In this document: piece by piece, positions 18,813 through 28,292 of the stretch
Numbering within the stretch: the stretch's first letter is position 1
Layout of the letters: each line of letters opens with the position of its first letter
Assembly: GCA_002688415.1 (NCBI GenBank)
Contig: NZCX01000009.1
Span: 1 to 36,533, forward strand
DNA length: 36,533 nucleotides
From: Candidatus Pacearchaeota archaeon
Lineage (GTDB): Archaea; Nanobdellota; Nanobdellia; Pacearchaeales; GW2011-AR1
Direction: 5' to 3'
Position numbers and translations under genes: made by a program
Notes under the pieces: model-generated
Databases searched by the model: none
Seen by the model: the letters and a program-made list of their open reading frames with translations, nothing else
What the model was told of the DNA's origin: nothing

Positions 18813-20332
18813 GCTATCCCAAATCTTCCTAATACTTCCTGTGGATTTTTGTAGTATTCATTAATTGTTCTTTGGACGTCTTCATAGTTTTTAATTCCCT
18901 GTTGATACATTGCGTAAAGAAGCTTTGTTCTTAAGGTGAATTCTTGCTTAAGTTGCCCTAGTGGGACTCCGGTCTTTTCTGCAATTTTATCGAATACGAT
19001 CATTTTATCCATAAAATAAAATTGATCATCAGACGGGTTCCATCTTATTGGAGTGTTTGTTAGTGCTGAGCCATCTGGATTTACGTTAGATATCTCGGTT
19101 ATTTCTCTTAGCCTTCTAGTCTCGTATTTGTTAATAATTGTGTGTGTCATTATCGCAACTGCATCTAAGCTATTAACTAACATCGGGCTAAGGGATATCG
19201 GGGGGGTTTGAAGCCTCTGTATTAAAGTCTCAACCGAATCTGCATGCAGAGTTGATATCGAAGCGTGCCCAGAAGCCATTCCTTGGAATAAAACCGAAGC
19301 TTCCTTTCCCCTAACTTCTCCAACAATAACATAGTCGGGGTTTTGCCTGAATGATCCCTTTAGTAAGCTAAACATATCGACATTTCCGATTTCTTGATTG
19401 GATACACCAGTTCTAACTACAGATGGAAGCCAATTTTCTCTAGGAAGGTTAAGCTCTCTTGTGTCTTCAATCGATACCACCCTATTCTCGGGTGGAATAA
19501 AGAAGGCCAACGCATTCAATAGTGTTGTCTTTCCGGAAGCTGTCCCACCGCAAACCATGAGGTTTCCTTTGTTTTCTAGCAAGATCCAGAAGTATGCTAA
19601 AATCTCGGGGCTAACGGTTCTAAATTCTATTAGTTGTATTGGCGTCCAAGGAACTTTTGTAAATTTACGGATTGTGAATGTTGGGCCTTTCGTTGTTATG
19701 TCTTTCGTGTAGGTTGCATTTACTCTTGACCCGTCAGGAAGAGAGCCATCTAATATTGGTGAGGCGTATGAAATGTATCTTCCTGTCTTTTGTGCAAGCT
19801 TTTCCACGAATCCAGCGAGGGATTCCATCGAATTAAATTTTACACTAGTTTTAAGATTTCTAAACATCCTGTGAACTATGTATATTGGTTCTCCGATCCC
19901 ATTGCATTCAATATCTTCTATAAAATAATCTTTCATAATAGGATCAATTTCATTTAGTCCAATAAAATCCCTATACAAATAGTAGAATATTCTTTGGAAT
20001 ACTTTTTCGTCAAGGCTTATGCTTAGTTGGCTGATTACCATTTTTGCGGTTTTCTCAATGTAATTTATAAGATTGTCCTGATTCTTTTCATCAAATAAGT
20101 TTATGTTTAGGATTTCTCTCATTGACTGCTTTATGCTCGACAAGCTCTCTTGTTCTTTTTCCGTAAGCAAGGGCTCTTCGACCTCATATACTAGTTCACT
20201 TTTCTTGCTATCCCAATAAATATGTACGGAAGAAAAAGGAGCAATAACCATATATCTAACATTTATCTTGGTTTTGTCCTCCATCTTTTCTAGGCTTGGA
20301 ACGCGAGGATTTGGATTAATGTTGGTTGCCAT
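18809..20332 (-). CDS. Type II/IV secretion system (archaeal pilus/TadA-like) ATPase
   Basis: Walker A VCGGTASGKTTLLNAL, Asp box SIEDTREL, VIVGEVRGKEA, His box SGHASISTLHADS. Confidence 0.92.
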   Translation of the reverse strand: MATNINPNPRVPSLEKMEDKTKINVRYMVIAPFSSVHIYWDSKKSELVYEVEEPLLTEKEQESLSSIKQSMREILNINLFDEKNQDNLINYIEKTAKMVISQLSISLDEKVFQRIFYYLYRDFIGLNEIDPIMKDYFIEDIECNGIGEPIYIVHRMFRNLKTSVKFNSMESLAGFVEKLAQKTGRYISYASPILDGSLPDGSRVNATYTKDITTKGPTFTIRKFTKVPWTPIQLIEFRTVSPEILAYFWILLENKGNLMVCGGTASGKTTLLNALAFFIPPENRVVSIEDTRELNLPRENWLPSVVRTGVSNQEIGNVDMFSLLKGSFRQNPDYVIVGEVRGKEASVLFQGMASGHASISTLHADSVETLIQRLQTPPISLSPMLVNSLDAVAIMTHTIINKYETRRLREITEISNVNPDGSALTNTPIRWNPSDDQFYFMDKMIVFDKIAEKTGVPLGQLKQEFTLRTKLLYAMYQQGIKNYEDVQRTINEYYKNPQEVLGRFGIA

Positions 20333-20333
20333 T

Positions 20334-20837
20334 CTAGTTTATGTTTTTAATGTCGATTGTTTCTCCCTCGTTCTTTACTATAAACTCGTATGCAGTTGAC
20401 GTTTCTCTGAATTCTTTTATTGTCTCTTCTCCATCATACGTTAGGTTCAGATTTAACGGAAGGACAATGGTTACTTGCCAAGGATTCTCTTTTATTGTTG
20501 TTATATTTAGGGTCCCTTCTTCGATTGATAAATTTAGCTCACTATATTTATATCTTGAATCCATTACCCAGGTGAGAGAATCTTCTTCGGGGTTTATTTC
20601 TAGACTTCCCTTTTCTATATTTACAAAAAACTTCCTTTGATTCCCGGGTGCAGTTTTCACGCTGTTTATTTCCTGGTTAATTGTCTCTAGAGATTCTTTT
20701 ATTTGGTTGATTAAACTTTTGTCTTGAGATTCTTCTATCCTTGGTTTTATTCCTGCGATTAGTAGCCCTATGATCGTTAGCCCAATTAAAGTATAGGTCA
20801 CAGTTTCAACCCACACCTGTCCCCTCTTTTTATTCAT
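20334..20837 (-). CDS. Archaeal type IV pilin-like protein
   Basis: Class III signal peptide KKRGQ followed by the hydrophobic segment VWVETVTYTLIGLTIIGLLI. Confidence 0.75.
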   Translation of the reverse strand: MNKKRGQVWVETVTYTLIGLTIIGLLIAGIKPRIEESQDKSLINQIKESLETINQEINSVKTAPGNQRKFFVNIEKGSLEINPEEDSLTWVMDSRYKYSELNLSIEEGTLNITTIKENPWQVTIVLPLNLNLTYDGEETIKEFRETSTAYEFIVKNEGETIDIKNIN

Positions 20838-20932
20838 AGTATTCCTTGTTGAAGGTGATTTATAAAATTATGGTGAGTAGCGTTTGTTTTGTTTTAGATT
20901 AAGCTTAAATACTCTAAAACTTTTTTTAGTTT

Positions 20933-21115
20933 ATGGTAATATATGTTGATGCTCCGAAACCTAAGATTGTGAAGTGTAAGGATTGTGGAAAGGAATTTGA
21001 GCAGAAGGGAAGCGCGCGCTATCCCCGTAAGTACTGTAAGAAGTGCAGTGAGATTCGGAAGAAGGATTACGAAGATCTTTGGAAAGTTAAGGCAGAAGAT
21101 TGTGATGATGCCTGA
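20933..21115 (+). CDS. Small zinc-ribbon protein
   Basis: CKDCGKEF...YCKKC. Confidence 0.75.
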   Translation: MVIYVDAPKPKIVKCKDCGKEFEQKGSARYPRKYCKKCSEIRKKDYEDLWKVKAEDCDDA

Positions 21116-21139
21116 TTGCTGATTCAAATCACACAAAAC

Positions 21140-21147
21140 TTTATAAA
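21140..21147 (+). promoter_or_regulatory. TATA box (TTTATAAA) for the aEF-2 gene
   Basis: About 26 nt before the ATG, consistent with a leaderless or near-leaderless transcript. Confidence 0.6.
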
Positions 21148-21168
21148 CCAAAATTTTTATCTTAATCT

Positions 21169-23337
21169 ATGGCAGACATGACAGACAAAGTTAAGGGTTT
21201 ACAAAGGAATCCAAAGCAAATCAGAAATATCGCAATTTGTGCGCATATTGACCACGGTAAAACAACCTTCTCAGATAATTTACTAGCAGGCGCTGGAATG
21301 ATGAGTGAAGAATTAGCCGGAAAAGCGAGAAGTTTGGATTTTCACGATGATGAAGCAGAGAGAGGAATTACAATCGATAGTGCTTCGGTCTCTATGGTTC
21401 ATACAGTCGAAGAAGAAGATTATTTGATTAACTTGATTGATACTCCAGGTCATGTTGACTTTGGTGGCGATGTAACAAGAGCCATGAGAGCAGTTGACGG
21501 AGCTATAGTTTTATCTTGTGCCTCTGAAGGTATTATGCCACAAACTGAAACAGTTCTAAGGCAAGCATTGAAAGAAAGAGTAAGGCCAATTTTATTCATA
21601 AATAAAGTTGATAGACTAATTAGAGAAGTTAAGTTAACACCGGAAGAAATGCAAAAAAGATTTGTTGATATTATTAATTCGGTAAATAAGTTAATTGCAG
21701 AAATTGCTGAACCAGAATATAAGCAAAAATGGCAAGTTAATGTTGCGGATGGTTCTGTTGCATTTGGTTCCGCATTTCATAACTGGGCATTATCTATTCC
21801 ATACATGCAGAAGAATGGAATTACATTCAAGGAAATTATTGATGCCTATGAAGCAGGCGGAGAAGAATATAAGGTTTTAGCTAAGAAGGCCCCAATCCAT
21901 GAAGTTATCTTAAGTATGGTTGTTAATAACCATCCAAATCCGGTGGATGCCCAAGCCTACAGAATTCCAAAGATATGGCATGGAGACTTAGAGAGTTCTG
22001 CTGGTAAGGATTTGACAACTTGTAATATAGATGGAGAAGTTGCTTTTGTTCCGATTAAGATTGTAGTTGACCCACACGCAGGTGAAGTTGCAGCAGGTAG
22101 ATTATTCTCAGGTAAGATTAAGCAGGGAGATGATTTGTATATGAACATTGCTGGAAGAAAAGTTAGAGCTCAACAGGTATCTATCTATAAGGGTGCGCAA
22201 AGGATTCAGTTAGATGAAGTTGTGGCCGGTAATATTGTTGGAGTTGTTGGCTTGAGAGATGTTGTTGTTGGTGAAACAGTTTCACAGAATCCAATTGATC
22301 ATTTCGACGCCATTACACATTTATTTGATCCTGTTGTTACAAGATCTATTACAACAAAAAGAACAGCAGATTTACCGAAGCTGATTGAAGTTTTAAGGCA
22401 AATCGGGAAAGAGGATCCATCATTACATATTGAAATTAACGAAGAGACTGGAGAGTCTTTGATGTCTGGTATGGGCGAATTACATTTAGAGATTATAGAG
22501 AATAGAATTAAGAGCGAAAAGGGATTGGAAGTAGAAATGGGTCCACCAATTATTGTTTATAGAGAATCTGTTTCAAAGCCAGGTAATGTTGCCGAAGGAA
22601 GATCTCCTAACAAGCACAATACATTCTTTATCTCGGTTGAACCTTTGGAAGATTCGGTATCGCAAGCAATCATTGATGGAAATATTCCAGAGGGAAGAAT
22701 GAAGAAGAAGGATAAGAGTATGGATGAGACTCTGGTTGGCTTAGGAATCTCAAGAGAAGAAGCAGGACAATATAGAGATGTTTACCAGGGGAATGTGTTT
22801 TTAGACAAGACCAAGGGTGAAGTTCATATCGGTGAAGTTATTGAGTTGGTGTTAGATTCATTTGAAGAAGTTGTAAGAGCATCTCCTTTAGCTAGAGAGC
22901 CAGGAATGAAGATGAAGATGAGCTTAGTTGATTTAAAATTACATGAGGATGCAATTCATAGGGGTCCGGCTCAAGTTTATCCTGCAGTTAGAGATTCTAT
23001 TAAGGCCGCAATGCAAACAGCAGGTCCTACAATGCTAGAGCCAGTCCAAGTTCATCAAATTGAAGCTCCCACGGATTTTATGGGTGCAGTTACAAGTTTA
23101 GTTTCTACCAAGAGAGGAAATTTAGTTGATGTTCAACAGGATGAAAGCGGAGTTACGGTTAAGGCAGAAATCCCAGTTTCAGAGATGATTGGATGGACAA
23201 GCGATTTAAGGTCCGCAACAGAAGGTCGTGGTGTTTCAAGTTTGGTTAGTCAAAGTTTCAAGAAGTTACCAATGGAATTCCAGCCGAAAGTTATCAAGCA
23301 GATTAGGGATAGAAAGGGCTTGGCTGAGAATCAGTAG
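21169..23337 (+). CDS. fusA: Translation elongation factor aEF-2
   Basis: CAHIDHGKTTFSDNLL, DTPGHVDFGGDV, NKVD, and DAIHRGPAQ containing the diphthamide His. Confidence 0.96.
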   Translation: MADMTDKVKGLQRNPKQIRNIAICAHIDHGKTTFSDNLLAGAGMMSEELAGKARSLDFHDDEAERGITIDSASVSMVHTVEEEDYLINLIDTPGHVDFGGDVTRAMRAVDGAIVLSCASEGIMPQTETVLRQALKERVRPILFINKVDRLIREVKLTPEEMQKRFVDIINSVNKLIAEIAEPEYKQKWQVNVADGSVAFGSAFHNWALSIPYMQKNGITFKEIIDAYEAGGEEYKVLAKKAPIHEVILSMVVNNHPNPVDAQAYRIPKIWHGDLESSAGKDLTTCNIDGEVAFVPIKIVVDPHAGEVAAGRLFSGKIKQGDDLYMNIAGRKVRAQQVSIYKGAQRIQLDEVVAGNIVGVVGLRDVVVGETVSQNPIDHFDAITHLFDPVVTRSITTKRTADLPKLIEVLRQIGKEDPSLHIEINEETGESLMSGMGELHLEIIENRIKSEKGLEVEMGPPIIVYRESVSKPGNVAEGRSPNKHNTFFISVEPLEDSVSQAIIDGNIPEGRMKKKDKSMDETLVGLGISREEAGQYRDVYQGNVFLDKTKGEVHIGEVIELVLDSFEEVVRASPLAREPGMKMKMSLVDLKLHEDAIHRGPAQVYPAVRDSIKAAMQTAGPTMLEPVQVHQIEAPTDFMGAVTSLVSTKRGNLVDVQQDESGVTVKAEIPVSEMIGWTSDLRSATEGRGVSSLVSQSFKKLPMEFQPKVIKQIRDRKGLAENQ

Positions 23338-23431
23338 GGGTGTTCTATATCATAGCAATTTTTATAAAGTCTATTTTCTCAATACATGGACGAGCAAAAG
23401 ACTGCCTTGTATTGTTGAGGAGCCTATAATA

Positions 23432-25597
23432 ATGGAAAGGACAGAGGCGAATTTATCTCCAGCAACTAGAGAGGAGATGGGTTATGACTCCGAAACCTCT
23501 AAACAAAGAGATAGTAGGGTGAGGGCGGTTGCACTTTTTTCACACCATCTCAACAAGGATATGCCGAAGAACAAATTGATTTTAGTGTTTATATGAAGGA
23601 TTTGAAGTATGATGATTGTTTTTCCTGTTCATACGAAGTTGATTTATATCCGAATGAGCCAAGCTTAAGTTATTCTGTAGTTGGTTCCGAGATTTCAGGA
23701 AGTTTCATACCGGCTAGAGAGGGGATTTATTCACTAAGATTTAATATTGTTGACGAATATGGAAATTCAGAGGTTAGAAAGTATGCTTATTCGATAGGAG
23801 ATTTGAAAACAGATCAAGTTGATTATTATTTTCGAGATGATTTTCCTGCACATGGTCAGCCATTCATAACAAACGGATTTGATTCTGGCTCTTTATTGTC
23901 GGAGGCTCCAACTTCTCTCGAGGAAAGACATTGTGGCGGATGGGTGCAGTTCTCCCCTGACGAGTTGCCTGATTATTTATTTGGAATTTATAAGCAGATT
24001 GATTTTTCTATATGGTATTCTTCGCTTGAGGATGGTTATTCTGGCGCACAAAGATATGTGACCTATTACGGAATTGATACAGATTTAGATTATAGCCTTT
24101 CAATGGATGCAACATCAATGGCTTTTAAGGAATTCAGTTTTGATGTTAATTGGCCAAGTGATTATTTTTGGAGTTGGTTCTAGTAACAATAATATCACTA
24201 ATTCTACTTTCTCTAGCGCGGGGTCAACTGAGGTTGGATCACAGGTGTCTGGAGTTCCAGAAATAAATAATGTCTTTCTAAATTGTAGCTATAATAGGTC
24301 CAAAGAAACTGTCGGCTCAGAGGACCAATTAATAAGAAAATGGTATTATAACGCGCTGGTTAATTGGTCAAATGGAACAGTCGCTGAGGGAGCAAATGTA
24401 ACTGCAGTTGATGTAAATGGTATTACAAGGTTTAGTGTCTTGACTGATGCATCTGGAAATATTGCAGAGCAAGAAGTGATATCTTATGTGAACAATGGAA
24501 CTTTTAATGACTATAGCAATTATACTATTATAGCTAATCTTTCAGGGTCGGAAAACGCTACGAGCTCGGTAAATTTTACAGCTCAAGAAAATTATGATAC
24601 TTATTTCACGCTGAATGTTAATTCTCCACCACAAATAAATATTACGTCGCCGTCGAACCAGAATTATACTGCCTCCTCGATCAATTTTAACATCTCATCT
24701 AACGAAGCCTTGTCTTCGTGCGCTTTTAGCCTTAATGGCTTTGTTACAAATTTTTCAATGACATTAAATGGAACAGAAACAGGAGCCGGTTATGCGAATT
24801 CTTCAGTTCCCGATGGAGATTACATAGCAAATTTTTCATGTAACGACACTGCAGGAAATTTCAATTCTACTGAGAGTGTTGTGTTTAGTGTTGACTCAAC
24901 AAGTCCGTCCGTAACAATAAATTCTCCTACGGCTCAAACATATTCAACCAGCTCCTACACGGTCAATATAACGATCAATGAAACTGGATATTGTGAGTAT
25001 AGTTTAGACTCTGGTACAACAAACAACACACTTTCAACTACGGATAATTTAACTTTCAATGCTTCTGTTTCTGGTGCATCGAATGGAGACTATGTTCTCT
25101 GGGCTTATTGTAATGATTCTGTTGGGAATCGAAACGATACGTCAAATATCAGCTTTACTGTCAATGTTGCTTCAGCTAGTCCGGATGGTAATAGCGGAGG
25201 AGGGGGAAGTGGAAGTTGCTCTCCGTCGTCATGGATATGTGGAAATTGGTCTTCTTGTCTTAATGGAACGCAAGAAAGGAGTTGCACTTCTAATTGTGCC
25301 ACAAAGAAAAATGAGACTCGAAATTGTACAATTGTTAATAATGAAGATTCTGGAGACGAATCTTTTGTGGAAAGTCTTATTGAGGGGGGAGAGGATATTT
25401 TAGATTTGGGCAGTAGTTTGTGGGAGAAGATTTGGAATAACAAACTTTTGATTTTGATTCCAGTAACGGCGGCAATTGTTGTATTGGTAATTAGCATTTC
25501 ATGGAAGTTTAAACTTGCTGAAGAAAGAAAAAAGAAGATAAGAAAAGTTCTGGGCGGCAAGGTGTTTAATAAGCTATGGAGCCGATTTAAGTTTTAG
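23432..25597 (+). pseudogene. Frame-disrupted surface protein (Ig-like domains, thrombospondin-like C-rich motif, C-terminal TM anchor)
   Basis: Coding-like sequence moves from frame 2 to frame 1 near 23535-23540 and back to frame 2 near 24165-24169, both at T-runs; C-terminal part has Ig-like repeats and WICGNWSSCLNGTQERSC. Confidence 0.6.
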
Positions 25598-25637
25598 ATA
25601 GATTTATAAGTTATTTTTAGATATCAATAGTGTGGGT

Positions 25638-25709
25638 GGGTCGGTAGTTTAAAGGATAGAATAAACGGTTTCGGCCCGTTTGATGGGGGTTCAATTCCTC
25701 CCCGACCCA
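25638..25709 (+). tRNA. tRNA-Arg(UCG)
   Basis: GGGTCGG acceptor pairing CCGACCC; anticodon stem AACGG/CCGTT with loop TTTCGGC. Confidence 0.93.
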
Positions 25710-25760
25710 CTTTTATTTTCTAATCTAAATATTTATATAGGTTAAAGTTTTGGTTCTGAT

Positions 25761-26906
25761 ATGGTTAAAAAAATGAGTGTTGAGGAGAAGTTAAGGATAA
25801 TTAAGAGAAACACTGAGGAGATTATGACGGAAGAAGGCCTGGTAAAATTACTAGACAGTGGGATAAAGCTTAAGCATTATATTGGCTTTGAAATCTCGGG
25901 CAAGCCTCATTTGGGCCATGGACTAGTTTGTATGAGTAAGGTAAAGGATTTTGTTGATTGTGGGATTGAGGTGGTTATTTTCTTAGCAGATTGGCACTCG
26001 TGGATTAATGATAAATTAGGTGGAGATATGGAGGTCATTAAGGATGTCGGAGTGAATTACTTTAAAGAAGCTTTAATCGCAGCGTATAAGTGTGTTGATG
26101 GAAATCCAAAAGATTTAAAGTTTGTTCTTGGTAGTGAGCTGTATCATAATAATGATCGTTTCTGGGAGACAGTAATTGACGTTAGCAAGAACACAACACT
26201 TAGTAGAATACAGAGATCTACTACAATAATGGGTAGAAAAGAGGGAGAGGGATTGGATTTTGCTAAGTTAATTTATCCCCCAATGCAAGTTGCGGATATA
26301 TTTGTACAAGACATTAATATTGCGCATGCAGGACTTGACCAAAGGAAGGCGCAAGTTATTGCGAGAGATGTTGCTTCCAAATTAAAAAGTAATTTTCTAA
26401 AGGACAAGAAAGGAAACAAGATAAAACCCATTGCAATCCATGGGCACCTGATTCTTGGACTACAGAAGCCTCCTGTTTGGCCAGTTCCAAAGGGAAAAAA
26501 GCAAGATTTATGGAGCCAAATGAAAATGAGCAAGTCTATTCCTAGTTCTGCCATTTATATGACTGATGGAGAGGAGGAAATTAGGAAGAAAATAAAAAAT
26601 GCCTTTTGTCCTGAGGGAGAAATAGAATTTAATCCATTGCTTGATTGGGCACAATACCTTGTTTTTATTAATGATAAATCCAAACTAGAAGTAAAACGCC
26701 CAGAGAAGTTTGGAGGGGATGTTACCTATAAAGATTATGAAACTTTAGAGAGAGATTTCTCAGAGAAGAAATTGCATCCAATGGATTTAAAGAACGCAAT
26801 GGCAGATAAGCTGGTTGAGATTATGAAGCCGGCGATGGAGCATTTTAATAACGCTAAACTTCAAAAATACAAAAAAAGAATGGAAGAGTTAATTATTACC
26901 AGATAA
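25761..26906 (+). CDS. tyrS: Tyrosyl-tRNA synthetase, archaeal type
   Basis: GFEISGKPHLGHGLV, FLADWHSWIND, KMSKSIPSSAIY. Confidence 0.93.
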   Translation: MVKKMSVEEKLRIIKRNTEEIMTEEGLVKLLDSGIKLKHYIGFEISGKPHLGHGLVCMSKVKDFVDCGIEVVIFLADWHSWINDKLGGDMEVIKDVGVNYFKEALIAAYKCVDGNPKDLKFVLGSELYHNNDRFWETVIDVSKNTTLSRIQRSTTIMGRKEGEGLDFAKLIYPPMQVADIFVQDINIAHAGLDQRKAQVIARDVASKLKSNFLKDKKGNKIKPIAIHGHLILGLQKPPVWPVPKGKKQDLWSQMKMSKSIPSSAIYMTDGEEEIRKKIKNAFCPEGEIEFNPLLDWAQYLVFINDKSKLEVKRPEKFGGDVTYKDYETLERDFSEKKLHPMDLKNAMADKLVEIMKPAMEHFNNAKLQKYKKRMEELIITR

Positions 26907-27315
26907 TATTGAAAAGATTAATAACGGTTGGTGCCAAATAATAACCAACAAAAACACTAATTGTTCCTAAAATTATGCCTTTAATTATTTTTATGCTATT
27001 TCTTTCTATATATAATGAGGAAGCCACCATCAGGGCAAAAATTGCGACAGCGAAAATAGTGAAAATCCTTACATTATAAAACAGTATTGTGAATGCTGCG
27101 AGTATTAAACCACGTGCTATGTGGTCGTCGCATTTAATAAATAAACTTAGAATGAAAAACAACACCAATGCCACCAATAACTGAGCGACGAAATTATAAT
27201 ATGGGGCTATCAAAGCCCTCGCAATCACTAAGATGTAAAAAGCCAAACCCCCTAAAGCGACAGTGTCTCTTGCTATTTCCTGTTTCCAATTCCTGTCCGC
27301 GCCCTTCTTTTTCAT
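26896..27315 (-). CDS. Polytopic membrane protein, hypothetical
   Basis: Several hydrophobic helices; short convergent overlap with tyrS. Confidence 0.6.
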   Translation of the reverse strand: MKKKGADRNWKQEIARDTVALGGLAFYILVIARALIAPYYNFVAQLLVALVLFFILSLFIKCDDHIARGLILAAFTILFYNVRIFTIFAVAIFALMVASSLYIERNSIKIIKGIILGTISVFVGYYLAPTVINLFNIIW

Positions 27316-27391
27316 AGAACATCAAGGTAATTTTTATTTATATATTTAGCTGTTGGAGGGATGTTGATAAGATTGAGAAGAGAGCTTATCC

Positions 27392-28228
27392 TTAAACGCC
27401 TTGTTCTACGGCTTCAGAAACTTGAACGTCTTCAGTATCTTTCTCTTTAAGTGATTCCTTTACTTCTTCGTCTTGGGATTCTGCGATTTGTTTCATTCTT
27501 TCTTCGATTGCAGCTTCAGCGCTCTTCATTTCTTTTTCTTTCTTCTCTGCGAGTCTCTTCTTTTTCTTTGGTTCTTCTAACACTAACGCTTCTCCTACAA
27601 AGTCTTCTAAACTTGGTAGAGGCTTATCTATTTTGTGAGCTTTCATATATTCTCTCGCTAATAGCCAGAAGATTAATCCTAATGATTTATTGGATTTGTT
27701 GTTTGCAATTGCCACAACATCAACATCAGCCGTGTGGTTGTTGGTGTCACAAACTGCACAGATTGGGATTCTGACTCTTTTAGCATCTTTTAATGCATTT
27801 TTGTCTAACCAGGGATCACAAATCATGATCATCTTTGTTTCAAAGAAATTTTCTAGTTCAATGTTTGTTAATACCCCCGAAGGATATTTCTTTGTGAATG
27901 TTCTTACTCCTGTTAATTCTGCAAACATTTTTGCTGCTCTCCATCCAGCTTCTCTTTTACAAACTAAAGTCCATTCGTCTGGCTTGTATTGTTTAATAAA
28001 ATCGATTGCATCTGCTAGTTTCTTATCTACTAGAAGTGTGTTCAAAATTGCGAGTCCATCCAGTCTTCTTCTGTATACATATTTTCTCATAGAAGGCGTA
28101 ATAACTTTTGTACCTAAGTAGGAGGCTGTTTTGATATAGTCTTCAAGATCTGTTAGAATTGTCTCATCTTTAGAGGCTTCGCCATCTTCGACTTTTTTAT
28201 ATTCTTTTTTCGTTTCTTCTTTAACCAT
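27392..28228 (-). CDS. rpsB: Ribosomal protein uS2 with charged C-terminal extension
   Basis: YIKTASYLGTKVITPSMRKYVYRRR, IPICAVCDTNN, NNKSNKSLGLIFWLLARE. Confidence 0.93.
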   Translation of the reverse strand: MVKEETKKEYKKVEDGEASKDETILTDLEDYIKTASYLGTKVITPSMRKYVYRRRLDGLAILNTLLVDKKLADAIDFIKQYKPDEWTLVCKREAGWRAAKMFAELTGVRTFTKKYPSGVLTNIELENFFETKMIMICDPWLDKNALKDAKRVRIPICAVCDTNNHTADVDVVAIANNKSNKSLGLIFWLLAREYMKAHKIDKPLPSLEDFVGEALVLEEPKKKKRLAEKKEKEMKSAEAAIEERMKQIAESQDEEVKESLKEKDTEDVQVSEAVEQGV

Positions 28229-28292
28229 TTTATAATTTTAGTTCCGGGGTTAATGCTACTGTTCGTTTCCGAATTCCGCACCGGATATAATT

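Noticed and set aside
25105-25560. 151-aa minus-strand ORF
   Set aside because: Antisense to a clear surface-protein coding region; composition reflects the reverse of Ser/Asn-rich codons.
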